From Pelargonium nanum (Eukaryota; Streptophyta; Magnoliopsida; Geraniales; Geraniaceae), in contig JAYMTF010000106.1 in assembly GCA_036897485.1 (NCBI GenBank), positions 1 through 53,682 of the forward strand: a DNA stretch of 53,682 nucleotides, given 5' to 3'. The translations under genes and the position numbers were made by a program. Positions 25,807 through 46,373 of the stretch are shown piece after piece. The notes under the pieces are model-generated. The model searched no databases, was not told the origin of the DNA, and worked only from the letters and a program-made list of their open reading frames with translations. The first letter of the stretch is position 1, and every line of letters starts with the position of its first letter.

Positions 25807-27105
25807 TATTTGCTACCACTTCACTCCCTTTAACAGTGCCCTTGCCCACTGGTTGGTTGCTCTTCACTCACCAAGCTTGCACTACACAAGGTGTGATTTT
25901 TCTGCAAAACCCAGTTGTTATTTGAGATTTTGCAGCTCATTCTCAGCTTGGTTTCTTGTTTTCTTTGGTGGGTTTGATTGATTTTTGCATTTTGTTTTGA
26001 GTTATTTTCTGGTTGGTTGCTCTTCATTCACCAAGCTTGCACAACCCAAGGTGTGATTTTTATGAAAAGCCCATTGGTTATTTGAGATTGTGTAGCTCAT
26101 TTTCAACTGGGTTTTCAGTTTTCTTTGGTGGGTTTGATTGATTTTTGTATTTTGTTTTGAGTTCTTATCTGGGTTGATGACAGACTGCTTCACTGTGAAG
26201 TGTTTTTGGAGCTTTTTTCAGATAGGTTTCTTGTTTTATTTTGAGGGTATGATTGATTTTTTTTTTCTTTTTTCAATCTGTTTTTAAATCTTACATGGAT
26301 TGATGATGGACGTGTTTTTTATTTGCTCCCACTTCACTTCCTTTTAACTGTGCCATTGGCCACTGGTTTTGCTCTTCGCTCACCAATTTTGCATAACCCA
26401 AGGTGTGATTTTTATTCAAAACATTTTGTAGCTCATTTTCAACTGGGTTTCTTGTTTTATTTGGTGGGTTTGATTGATTTTGCATTTTGTGTTGAGTTCC
26501 TTTCTGGTTGGTTGCTGTTCATTCACCAATCTTGCACAATCAAGGTGTGATTTTTTTGCAAAAATCCACTTCTTATTTGAGATTTTGTAGCTCTTTTTCA
26601 ACTTGGTTTCAATATTCCTTTTGTGGCTTTGGTTGATTTTTGCATTTGGTTTTGAGCTCTTATCTGGGTTGATGACAGAATTGGTGTAATTGATGCTTTT
26701 CCGTACTGCTTAACTGTAATTGCTTTGAGTTTTTGTAAGGTGTGATTTTTATGAGAAGCCCACTTAATTGATGTTCGGTAGCTCTTTTTCCACTGGGTTT
26801 CCAGTTTCGTTGGGTGGGATTGATTGGTTTTTGCATTTTGTTTTGAGTTCTTATCTGGATTGATGACAGAATTGGTGTACTTGCTGCTTTTCCGTATTGT
26901 CTCACTGTAATTGCTATGAGTTTTTGTAGCTTTTTTCAGATGGGTTTCTTGCTTTCTTTGGTGGGTTTGATTCATTTTTGCATGTTGCTTAGAGTTCTTA
27001 CATAGATTTGGTGTGTGTGGGTGTAATTCTTTTCTGCACTGCCTCACTGCATTTGATTTGAGTTTCTTTAGCATTTTCTCAATTGGGTTTCTTGTTTTCT
27101 CTAAT
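25807..27105 (+). repeat. T-rich degenerate tandem repeat in the glycolate oxidase leader
   Basis: About seven diverged units of roughly 110-190 bp. Anchors are AAGGTGTGATTTTT (near 25889, 26049, 26401, 26542 and 26738), TTTGATTGATTTTTGCATTT (near 25973 and later units) and TTTCAACTGGGTTTCTTG. Larger units also share TTATTTGCT(A/C)CCACTTCAC (25808 and 26327). The T/G bias on the coding strand and a final CGATTAG just before the start codon suggest that most of this is a leader intron. No protein is encoded. Confidence 0.8.
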
Positions 27106-27264
27106 GGATACGATTGCTTCTTTCATTTAGTTTCAAGTCGTTTTGTTTTACTTGTGTTAATTGGATGTAAATCTATGGTAAACTTGGCTATCGATTCATC
27201 TGATTTTTGTTGCAACTACTATTCGTTTCGATTAGGAGGAACGGTTTCCTTCTAAACCGTCAAC

Positions 27265-30745
<3,481 letters not shown>

Positions 30746-32626
30746 AAACGTGCGACAAACACCAGCAATTGTTGTTACGAGCATAAAAGCAAGATTAATT
30801 TGGTGAATTTGGTTTCTTTTGGAGAACTCGTTTATGTTATATTAATGAGTCTGCAAATTATTTGGAAGTTAATTTCATGAGAAAAATGGTTATATTTCTA
30901 TGTATATTATTGTTCAATCAAATGTTATGTATAGAAACTTCGAATATTTCTTTCGATCGATGACTCAATTTGCAATATGAGAAACCCGTACCAGAACAAT
31001 TTGATCTAGAACTCGAATTACCAGCTTTATTAAGGCATGTTGATGTTTTTCTACCTTAAGTTATGGATACAAGTTCGAAAAATAATTTTTGTTACGTAAG
31101 CATGATAAAGTTGTTCGTTTAAATATTTTAAAGTGAAGTTTTACAAAGTATCGAATCTTGAATATTTTTTATATGTACATTCTTATAATCTTTTCGAAAA
31201 GGTATTTATGGAATAAAAAGATATTTTTGTACAAATAAGTTGAAATATTTAAAAAAATTAAAATTTCAAATTTCATAGGTGTATAGAATTTAAAATATTC
31301 AGATTTCAAAATGGACAATTTAATTCATTTTGGGAAAAAAAGTAACTGATTTCAATATATATTTATTTTTTAAGAAATATATATTTATTTTTTAAGAAAT
31401 ATATATATTGATTCTTTAATGTGGAAATAAGACATTAAAACAACCCAACACAATAGAAAATTAGGTAATAAAATGACATTTATGTTGAAACATTTTTTTT
31501 TTAAAGTATGTTCAAACATTTAATCAAAACAAATGTTAACAGTCAAATAAGAAATGAAATATATATTTTATATAAAAAGAGATGAATTGAACAATTATAC
31601 AATGAAACAATATTTTGCATTGAATTATTACAAAATATATTACATTAACAATATATGTATAGCCACATACATTGGAGAAAATTAAAATTTTCAGTTTTAC
31701 AAAATTTCTTATTTTAAATTTCAACGGGGCGTATAATATTTTTATAGTTAAATCATTGACTTGCAATGTATCAATTTCAACTAAATACATTTAATAACAA
31801 AAAGCATTAATTATCTTGTATTTTTCTCACTAACCTTTTTTGTCACGTATTTAGGATAAAAAAAAGAGAATATTCTTCTACGTTGACCTCATAAATGTAA
31901 TAAATATTAATGTGATTCCTCATTATTATATTTTTCTTTTCAATCAAAAAAAATTATATTTTTCTAGTCATACATAAATTTATAATTTGCAAAGAATGTA
32001 TAATATTTTTTAATTGCATTTACGCGATGGAGGTTTAGTTACTAAAATTTAATTGAAGTGAAAATTGCATGTAAGTTCCTATTGATCTACGAAAAGTAAA
32101 TTTGGTTAATGAAATTGAACCGTTAAATCTATGTATAAATTTCTTTAAACGACAACATGTTAATTACTTAAATTCTTATTAGTGTTAAAACTTATTCTCA
32201 TTATTGCTTTACCGTTATTTCGAGATTAATAAATGTATAAGATCGGTCTTATTAAGAGAAACAAATAAAGCAAATCTAAAAATTACGGCGGAAAAAGGTA
32301 GATTTGATTACTGAATTTTGGTCACAATAGATTTAGCTATTGAAATTTATTGTAAGTGTTTAATCTTATTTGTTTTCTTTCCGTTGTTATTATTTTAGAT
32401 TAATAAATATAAGATCGGTCTTCTTAAAAGAAACAAATCAAAATAATTTGCTTATATTCTTCAAAAGTAATTGTTAAAGGAAAAAAACATAGTTGCATTG
32501 ATGTAATAAAAGTACTTGAGGTACATTCTCCTTTAAAAGAAAAACAAATTCATTAAACGACAACAATAACGACAAATTAACTAAATAAACGACAACAAGA
32601 TCTAGTTATAATCAATAGGTTCAAGC
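30746..32626. other. AT-rich intergenic DNA
   Basis: This lies between the 3' ends of the convergent glycolate oxidase and RING genes. It is very AT-rich with no supported gene. A short tandem duplication of a unit containing ATATATTTATTTTTTAAGAA lies near 31358-31405. Two similar stretches, near 32235 and 32410, share AAGATCGGTCTT and GAAACAAAT and may be remnants of one repeat. Confidence 0.5.
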
Positions 32627-33742
32627 CTAGAAGTTGAATCGACATATAGGGCATGCATTGCTCGATTCTAGCCACTTCAAAATGCACTTCGGGTGATAGT
32701 AATGCATGCAAGGAGTGCATGCTATCCGAGTATCCACTTGAAACTCATCCAAGCAGACCGGACATGACTCCTTCGAATCATTGTCTACAACAGTAACCGT
32801 CTTTATTTTTACACAATTGCATGTACTATGATTTTCGATACCAATGCAATTATCCCCAAGATGAGAATAAATCAACCTTGATCTCACGTGATCATGATGC
32901 ATGTTCTCTACATTGCCCTGATCTCCAGCTTGCATCATTATACCCTCTTCTTGAACATTTCGATCAGCCGCCCCATCTTGATTATCACTTTGCATATTCT
33001 CCTCCTCACTCAGGCCATCTAGTTGCATAGAGGGATCATCCACCTCGTCGCTATCATAGCTACCATCATCTTCGTCTTCGTCGTCGTCGTCATCGTCATC
33101 GTCATTGTCTTCTTCCTCTTCCTCTTCACTATCAGTATCCACTGCTCGCATTCTTAAACTCCTGTGTCTTATTATCCCCAAATTGGTTTCACACAACCCA
33201 CACGTTTGGTGTTGTTGGATCCAATCATCGAAACAACCAAAATGATAATAATGTAAACACAATGTACGTACCACTTGAGCTCCGACATGGATCTCTCTCC
33301 TACACTTGGTGCATACCTCGTGTTGTCCTTCCTCGAACAACCCAATCATGTTGTATCTTCTTGCTTCCCTGTTAGCCCTATCCCTAGAGCGAACCCTAGA
33401 GCTATCTCCTCTTATAAAACCACCATTTCCATGGTGATCAAAAATCGGATACATCACAATGAAGTGATGTTGCTCCGGGTTCATGTTCCTTGCTCGTTCC
33501 ATCAAATCTTGCACCACCACATCATCGACTCTCCTTCCGGTTTGCTGGAGAATCTGAGCAACGACGTCCGGAGAGGAAATGAACAAGTCTCGTTGCACTC
33601 GAAACGAGTCAACCCGTTCACTCCCTCCAGAGGTTCTTTGTCCTTTGAAGGTCACGTAAAAGCCCTCGCCATGTGATGTGGTCGGGTTGATTTGGTTTTC
33701 GACTATCGCCGGAACTCGCTCCCAACCTCGATTACCGGCCAT
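32627..33742 (-). CDS. Double RING-H2 finger protein, probable E3 ubiquitin ligase
   Basis: A single-exon gene of 371 residues. The start is the ATG at 33742 (MAGNRGWERVPAIVENQ); the frame is open a few codons further up without another ATG. Two RING-H2 fingers are seen. RING 1 has Cys144, Cys147, Cys162, His164, His167, Cys170, Cys181 and Cys184. RING 2 has Cys327, Cys330, Cys345, His347, His350, Cys353, Cys364 and Cys367. Both have the same ligand spacing (2-14-1-2-2-10-2). RING 2 ends ACPICRF and has the Leu, Trp and Pro usual at the E2 surface. RING 1 ends TCGLC, lacking that Pro, and has Arg after the second Cys. Between them is a Glu/Asp-rich stretch (about 203-236). There is no IBR domain, so it is not an RBR ligase. 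It has no signal peptide or clear membrane segment. The E2 partner and substrates cannot be inferred. Confidence 0.85.
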   Translation of the reverse strand: MAGNRGWERVPAIVENQINPTTSHGEGFYVTFKGQRTSGGSERVDSFRVQRDLFISSPDVVAQILQQTGRRVDDVVVQDLMERARNMNPEQHHFIVMYPIFDHHGNGGFIRGDSSRVRSRDRANREARRYNMIGLFEEGQHEVCTKCRREIHVGAQVVRTLCLHYYHFGCFDDWIQQHQTCGLCETNLGIIRHRSLRMRAVDTDSEEEEEEDNDDDDDDDDEDEDDGSYDSDEVDDPSMQLDGLSEEENMQSDNQDGAADRNVQEEGIMMQAGDQGNVENMHHDHVRSRLIYSHLGDNCIGIENHSTCNCVKIKTVTVVDNDSKESCPVCLDEFQVDTRIACTPCMHYYHPKCILKWLESSNACPICRFNF

Positions 33743-36066
33743 TTTCGAGTACAAGCTTTTTTCTAATCCGTATCGAATAAGATGGTAAAGGGAAATTTTA
33801 AGCTAGAGATGGTGTGATTTGGGAGAAAGTGAGTATGTGCTTATAAAACAAGAAATGTATGCAGATTCTTTGAACTTTTTATTATTTTGATATTGAAATT
33901 GGGGAAAATGCAATTATTACGTGATAATAATGCTAAAAACTAAAAGTAGAAATAGTAATTATACTGCTGACAACATATTTATTCTTTATTTATAAGGAAT
34001 TTAATGCTGATTAGTAAAAGAAAAAAAATACATATATGCATGTATCGCTTTCAAAAAAAAAACATATATAATACATGTATCACATTAATTTGTATATAAA
34101 ATTTCATTAATTGTGAATTAAAATTATTTATATATATTGTCATTTATTGATTGAAATGGTATTAACAGGCTTGTATATTTAGCTAGAATGATTACAAATA
34201 TAAATATTCTTAGATTGAAAATAAAATGAAATTATTTTCCCTTAAAACACATTTCTAACGGCGATAACTGCTTATTTTAGAATGTTTGCAAGAAAGCGTC
34301 ATAATAAACGTTCAGAAGGTGAATTAAGTGTAATTATATGTTGACAAAACAAAATATTATATTTTGTTTTTATAATTAGAGAAAAAATCAAATATATATT
34401 CTTGCAAGAGATATATATAAACTAAGGATGCATAATTTGTTGAAGATAAATATTTTGTATATAAGTAAACACAACATTCATGAAAAATTATAATTTCTTC
34501 AATTCACTACTGAAATATCTTATAACATTTTTTTTCAAATTTATATTGTTCATTGAGCTCGTATATTTAGTACAATGTACAATAAATAATATAAGATTAA
34601 AATTGAGATCGATGTATTTATTTATCATTGATCGATCCTCCATCACTAACTTTAATAAACATTTATTTCAGAATGTTAATAAAAAAAACCATAATAAATG
34701 ATCGGACGGAAAACGAATGACGCCTAGTTTGAGTGTTTCATAAAACATAACTACAATTTTCTTTCTTCAAAATAGATAACTACCCTGCGATTTCACTATA
34801 TTTGTTAAAGGTTAAAACTAACCAAATCTACCATTTTCTCGTATCATGTGAGAGGCATGTGTCTATTTTATCCGTGAAATTCCAAATTTACCCCTAACAA
34901 ACCTAAATATTAACCCATCTACCCATGAGTCTCTCTTGTACCTAAAACCCACCGTCTCTCTCAAATTCACAGCCACACCCACAGCGCCGCCGACGGATTG
35001 CTCCAGTTGCTCGGCCACCACAGATCGCCGCCACGGTCACGGTCACGAGATCTTCTTCCCGAGCTTGCATGCTCCACCGGAGTGATAGAGCCACAACGCC
35101 TGATCTCCGCCTCCTTCTCTGACGCTAACCGACCACCACCGCTGCCTCCAAATCTGGCCGTGAAGGCCACAGGGCCATCGCCTTTGTCTCAGGTTGCAAT
35201 AGTTTGTTTGATTTTAGTTTGTTGACGATTGTTGTTGGAATTTTGAGTTCTGGGACTGAATTTTAGTGTAATTAGGGTTTGGAATGAGTTTTAGTTTGGT
35301 GCAATTAGGATTTAGTTTGGGTTTCAATTTTTGTGTCCTTTAATTCGTTTTTTCAATTTATGAATCTGAGTTTTGTTTTTGTTAGAATCCAAATTTGTTC
35401 TTGTTGGAAATTTTGTTCCCTGAATCTGAATGTGAGATTAATTTTGAAAATTAGTTTGTATAGATTCAATTTTCATTTGAGAATTGTTTGATTTGTTAAA
35501 ATTGGAATGTGATTATAATTTTGATATGAATTTCTGGAAATCTAAATTCCGGTGACCGGAATCTTTGACAGTAAAATTTTCCGGCACCGGAAAACTTAAA
35601 CATTCAAAGAGGGTGGTAAAATGAAGAAGGAGAGGGTAATTTTGTCATTTTATGTGATAAACTAACACCGTTAGTCGCTTACGGACGGAGTGAAAACATA
35701 GTCTAGTGATTTGTTTTGAAACTACTCCAAAATTTGGCCTAAAATTATGATACACAATTTTTTGAAAATAAATATTTTTGTAAACACATTCCTAGAAGAT
35801 TCATTGAAATACTAATCGGCCCAAAAGTATAAAGTTGGGCCCAAGTCTGGGCCCAATCTTTAACGATGTTTTTACTCTTTCCAGCCCAGCCCAAGCCATG
35901 ACGCAAAGCTATACGATGTCGTTTTATGGCTCAACGTCTTCTTCTTCCTTCTTTGTTACACTCTGATGTGAATTGGTCACTAGTTTTTCTCTGCGTTTTC
36001 CCAAAACTTTTTCTTCTGCGAGACCCGAGAATTTCAAATCCTTGAACTCGACGCAAATCCGAGAAA
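33743..36066. other. Intergenic DNA between the RING and ALG1-like genes
   Basis: Divergent upstream regions of two genes. AT-rich DNA flanks a GC-rich island (34920-35215). The right end, just before the ALG1-like start codon, holds the likely promoter with ACGATGTCGTTTTATGGC near 35923. A TTATAAAAC run at 33840 could be the TATA region of the RING gene on the minus strand. No supported gene. Confidence 0.5.
34920..35215. other. GC-rich island of unknown nature
   Basis: A sharply GC-richer block in AT-rich surroundings, with open frames on both strands: plus 34998-35225 (75 residues, Pro/Arg/Ser-rich) and minus 35170-34967 (67 residues). It ends in TCTCAGGTTGCAATAG. Both frames look like simple-composition peptides and match no domain I know. 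It could be a short non-coding exon, a captured gene fragment inside a DNA transposon (the flanks AACTAACACCGTTAGT near 35664 look transposon-like), or a 5' exon of an unannotated transcript. Confidence 0.3.
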
Positions 36067-41050
<4,984 letters not shown>

Positions 41051-44000
41051 CTCTATATAATTGGTTGTTGGTATTGTTTGTATCGTGAGATAGGCATTGC
41101 GATGGAATACGGTTCAGCAAATGAACGGTACATACTACATATCAGTTGTTTGAACCGCTGGAGTGTGTTAATCGATTGCTGAACTGTATTATCAAATCGA
41201 ATCAGTATGAACCGTGTTGTTCATAACGGTTCATCTTGTTCAAAACTTTGGGCTTCTCTAATGATTAGGCCACTAATCCTATTCTAGCATAGCAAAACCA
41301 TCAATAAAAAATTAGAAGTACGAGTGAGTAAACTAATTTTTTTTCCCACTTAAATGCCCATTTCAATAAATGATAATTGGTTTATAATTATTAATATATC
41401 GAATTTATTTTGATTAGGATTTGGAATATGAAGCCTTTATCATCTACGCAATTGAAATAAAGAAGGGAAGCAGACAACATATTGAAAAATTAATATTATA
41501 CTAAAAATACACTATAATCTTATACTAAAAATTTAATACATCCGAAGGAAAATAACTAATGAACCATACGATTCCTGATTAACGTTTCACGATATGAACC
41601 TTTATATACCAATTCCCTTTGGTTGGCTATTGTCTGATAAGTAGATAATGAAATGAAACTATGAGAAATTGCTGATGGATTGTTTACTATTGAATACTTT
41701 CTCATTTTTTTATCTTCTTGCTGTGTTAATATTCTTATTTATTTTTAAAAAAATCATGTTGTCCATGTTTATGGATCTGAATATGAGCATTTGGACTTCA
41801 ATTGTGCAGGTTATATCTCAGAACGTTAAATGAAGTCCAGTATCTGCTCAACATTGTCTGAACACGGTAATATTACAATTTTAAATAGTTTGCTTCTTTG
41901 CATTTGTCTCATCTTAAGTGGTGTTTACGTATTAGCAATCTTAGTTTTGGGCCTGGAAACATGTCTGGTGTGTCTGACTGTATTTCAGATGGCTGATCTT
42001 ATCTGTTCAGCCCGACATATAGACTGAATTTTTTTATTCCTGTTAAGGTTGTGTTAGTAATTCAGATTTATGATTATATTTACCAAATATGGTTAACAAC
42101 ACATGGCAGTGTTGGCTGGATTCGATAATTGATATGCCAATATATCTTCATATGCAGTGTATATATTATCAGTTTTCTTACTTTTCTCCACGCAACTTAT
42201 CTTATCTAGCTTTTGACACAGCATGTCGTCGTTGTAATTAAATTCTGATATCACCCTCATTATCGTTTTATCAGACATTTATAATCGTCGAACACAAAGG
42301 TTATGTGCTTACTTGTCAATTATGTTAAAATGTTAGGAGCCATGTGGGTGATGCACACCATGATGTCAGCAATATTGCCAGGGTGCTTCAAAGGGGCTTA
42401 CATGGATGAAGACGGATCAAGGAGACAGTGACATAAACACGTATGAAATTCCTTTAAAAAGATCCGAAAGTTCCTTTACAATTGCATGATTCTATGTCAC
42501 AACATTGATCCATGGGGACCAGCCTTTCTCCTCTTGACACATAATCACTATTCGTCTCTTATATTAAGCTTTTTATAGATTTTTTTTTGCTTGTTATACT
42601 TGTAGCTTTCATATGCATGGTGTTAAGTGTTGGAGCATCAATATCTTGTGTTTGGTAGCATTCCTGGGAAAGGTGATTCTGTTAGGTTATCTTTACAAGT
42701 ACATTCTCCGTTTCACGAATCTTAATCATTTGTGCACATAGACCTGACACGAAACATATATACACAATACATACGTGGAGCTTTTCGATCTATGCATTAA
42801 GAGGATGTTCATTTTCTGCCAAGTTGTAAAACTGTGTTCATGTGATTATATTCACGCATATGGAACATGTCACGAGGGTTGGAAATTTGGGTCATGACCT
42901 GTGACCCAACACCAACACGACATTGATTTAAGCAGGTTTGAATTCAACTTAATCATATTCATGCCGAAGCTTTTTGAAACGGGTCATATAACTCATTTAA
43001 GGATAAAATGGTACTTTTTTGAACTACCATGTAAAAATAATGAACCTGTTTTAGGTTATAGCTAAAACTGTGTTTGCCTTCTAAGGTAAGGTTGGTGCTT
43101 GTGTCCTTGAGGCCGGATTTTGAGTAAAATTACCATCTCAGAACCCATGACGAGATATACTTTTTAGGCCACACGTGCTTCAATCGATGTCAGCACTTTA
43201 TGCATGTGACCTAGAGGTTAGGGTTTTGAGTTCTAGAGTTTTTTTTCGTTTTCTAAAGTATGGATTAAAGTTTGTATACATAGATGACTCTTTTCGACCC
43301 ATGACAAAGGTCTACTTTTTACGGGGGTAAAATTTTGTGTACCTTACTCAACTGAAATTGAGGGGTGGGTCTTGGCCTTGTGAAATCTTGGGGAGAGGTA
43401 TAGGCCACCCATTTGCTTTGATCATTAGCATTGCATATTTATAGGCTTAAAGTCACTTTAAAGCAATTTTGGCACTTGGTAGCTGATGGCACCACAGTTT
43501 GGCCGACGGTAATGACTCGACACGATAATCGTGCTTGTATTATTTCATGTCGAACCCGCCTAGTGTTGGATGCTATAGTTTGAGTTCAGCTTAATTGTAT
43601 TTCTATCGTGTTTGCGTCGACTAACATTATGTTTAGTTAATCGAGTTGTGTTTGTGTCGAAACTACCTATCTCGTTTAATTAAACGGGTGTGTAACCCAT
43701 CTCTTGTGATTCCAAGTGGCAATGACAAAATAAGAAAACAAGTTTGGCACCAGAAATCACTGTGGTGGGGCTAATGATGCTTTATAGCTTGCAATTCCGG
43801 CTTTGGTCCTTTATTTTAGAAGCCTAACCTGAACTCAAGTTGATAAAGTGGATGGATTGTGGATCTTATTCTTACGTGTAAAATGTGTTGGTTTGTCGAA
43901 CCGACTCAAAATTGGTTTTATGCAACCCGAACAGGGGAACTCACATTTTTAACATTGATCGAGTCGTGGGTGCTCGTGGGTCCGAGTCCAAATGGCCAGG

Positions 44001-46373
44001 TTGTCACCTTGTGAACATCACATATATAAATGTAACACTTCATATTTCATAAAACAATAAACTATTTGCTCACATAAGCACAAGAAATGTTTGCTTGCTT
44101 GCCTCCCAACAACATCAAGCTTCTTAGACACCTGCCAAGAAAATAGCCACAAATGCCATGAGTGGCTAGAGGAAGATGGTCATGAGTGACTCACTATCTC
44201 TTCCTTGAGTTTCTAGAGAGTTCCATTTGGATTATTTTATTGATTTCACACAAATCACAATACAAAAAATAATAATAATTCAAATCGTCAAAATTAACTG
44301 ACAGAATGGATGAAAAACAATTCAAGATAGTCTAAAGTTACAAGAAAAAAATGTTTAGGATAATCCATTACAAAAGATGATATATACAGGGTAGTCATCT
44401 GTGATGATCATCAAAATATATGTTTTGAAATACAACTTTAAATCATTTTTGAAATAAATTTGATTTTAAATCCGAGTTATCTAATATGCAATATCAATAA
44501 TAAAACGTGGAAACCCCTAACAACCTACCTCTAATATTTCCTCTTTGGGGAAAAGAATTATATTTTTGTTGTTTGTTTGTTGCTCCCAACTTTCCTTTTA
44601 TGTGTCTCTGCCATTTTTTATCCTCTCAGCTTCACATGATCAGTGTCTCTATGGTCATGAAAACAAAAAAATGATTCTCATAACCATCACTATCGATCAT
44701 TATATTATATAAGAAACATACATGTCAAGAACATGTAGGACATGCATGATTTGAGAAATGAATTGGCCCCATAATGTCACAAACTTTATAACACATTATT
44801 ATGATATATGTGCATGAATTTGAAGAAAAAAGTTTGTGTCGATTGTCGAATTCGGACATGATTTTATAAAAATGCCACGAGTCACTCCCAATGATTATGA
44901 TATGAAAGTTGGATTGAAGATGATGCACATGCATACGTAATATATAAACTACAATTTGTAATGAAGATACTAGAAGACATATTCGAAACTATTATTATTG
45001 CTACATATTTAGAGAAAGGTAGGGCAAAAACTGCATCAACAAAAAAAAGATTATATACGAAGAATATTAATTTACAAATATAATCTAGTGACGGATTTCG
45101 ACTCTTGTTAGAATAATATGTAGTGAGGGAAGGAATTGAGCAAGGGAACAACATTCGGTCGGACAAGCGCATTATCATTCATTAAGGTTCTAGTAAATTT
45201 TAGCGAAAAATTGTTTCTCGCTAATGTTTAGTAATTTAGTGACGTTATTTATAAGTGAGAATTCCTCGTTAAACCTATTTTTAGCTTAGTGAGGGAAGGC
45301 TACTCAATACGAAACAATTTTGTTTCTCACTCTCTCATTCTCTCTTCTTCCGGTCATTCGACGCTTATTGCCGTCTTCTAACCGATCTCTGTTCTCGATC
45401 GGAGTCGCCTCTCTTTGCTGTCGCACTCACAAACGCCAAGTGTCATCCCTTCGTTCATCAGTTACTCTGTTTCAAATGTACCGATTGAATTTCGTTCTAA
45501 CTCATTTTGATCCATTTTTAACCCAAATCCACTTGTATATATCATAAATATATAACCAAGATAACATATATAAATAAAAACAAATCAAGATCATGTTGAG
45601 ATCAGCTCCATTCTGCAATTTGCAATATATGCATTATATGCATGGATTAGATGATATAAAAGAAAAAACCTAACCACTGAACCAATATATATAGAGAAAG
45701 AAACAACCTCTAAACTTATCTTTTCCTACACTGCATACACTGAAAACACAATCTCAAGCTATGTAGTGGCCAATTTGCTTGCCACACACACCCAAATTCA
45801 AGAAGAAGAAAAATAATCAATTATTTGTTATCAAAAATTACTATCAATTCTTTTTTTTCTTAAAGGTACTATCAATTCCTTAGTTTCATATCAATTATTA
45901 TTTTTATAATAATAAAAATTATAAAAAAACACTATTACTAAACAATAATTCTAAATATAAAAATTTAGTATCTGTTGCTATATTTTAGTAATTTCATTAC
46001 AATATAAACCGGCAACAACAACAAGATTCACAATCTGTTTTTATATAATTTTTCAAAGATTGCCACTATTTACAAGTGAACATAGTTGCATAAACAAAAT
46101 AGTTTACATCACAACAACATGACACTTCTATTTACCATTTTACCCTTCTATTTTCTTCTTCATGCACATACTATACACAAAACAGAAGTGAAAGATTAAT
46201 CAAGAAACCAGCTGAGCTTCAATTCTATAGAAGAAAGCTACAAGCTGGTCTCCCCCATGAAATCCATATATGTACCATAAAATGTGAGGGAAAAAAAAGG
46301 GTAGAGACCTTCCGGGAACAGTAAAGCGTTCCTCGGGAAGATCTCCACCAGTTTGGGGGCGGCCGAGTCTCAA
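41051..46373. other. Intergenic DNA between the ALG1-like and NCED genes
   Basis: No supported gene in 5.3 kb, the space between the convergent 3' ends. Transposon-like stretches are visible: 41100-41230 (GAACCGT and ACGGTTCA inverted words), 42870-43010 and 43490-44010 (family with GTCGAACCCG, TCGTGTTTG and GTCCGAGTCCAAATGG motifs), and 45090-45310 (TAGTGACG words repeated in both directions). A C/T-rich stretch follows at 45318-45440. The right end contains the 3' flank of NCED. Confidence 0.45.
41810..41833 (+). other. Possible alternative last exon of the ALG1-like gene
   Basis: After a good acceptor (TTCAATTGTGCAG) the sequence reads VISQNVK then TGA. Joined to the preceding exon at Pro (donor CCC|GTAATA at 41015) or at Glu (41026, next bases GA), it gives a C-terminus HAKPVISQNVK or HAKPVISEVISQNVK. 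I recall ALG1 proteins ending in a similar PL..VI stretch, which favours this as the ancestral end. Confidence 0.4.

Noticed and set aside
25830-27074. Minus-strand open frames with NKTRNP or HQRKQET-like repeats
   Set aside because: They are translations of the T-rich tandem repeat in the glycolate oxidase leader; the similarity among them comes from the DNA repeat.
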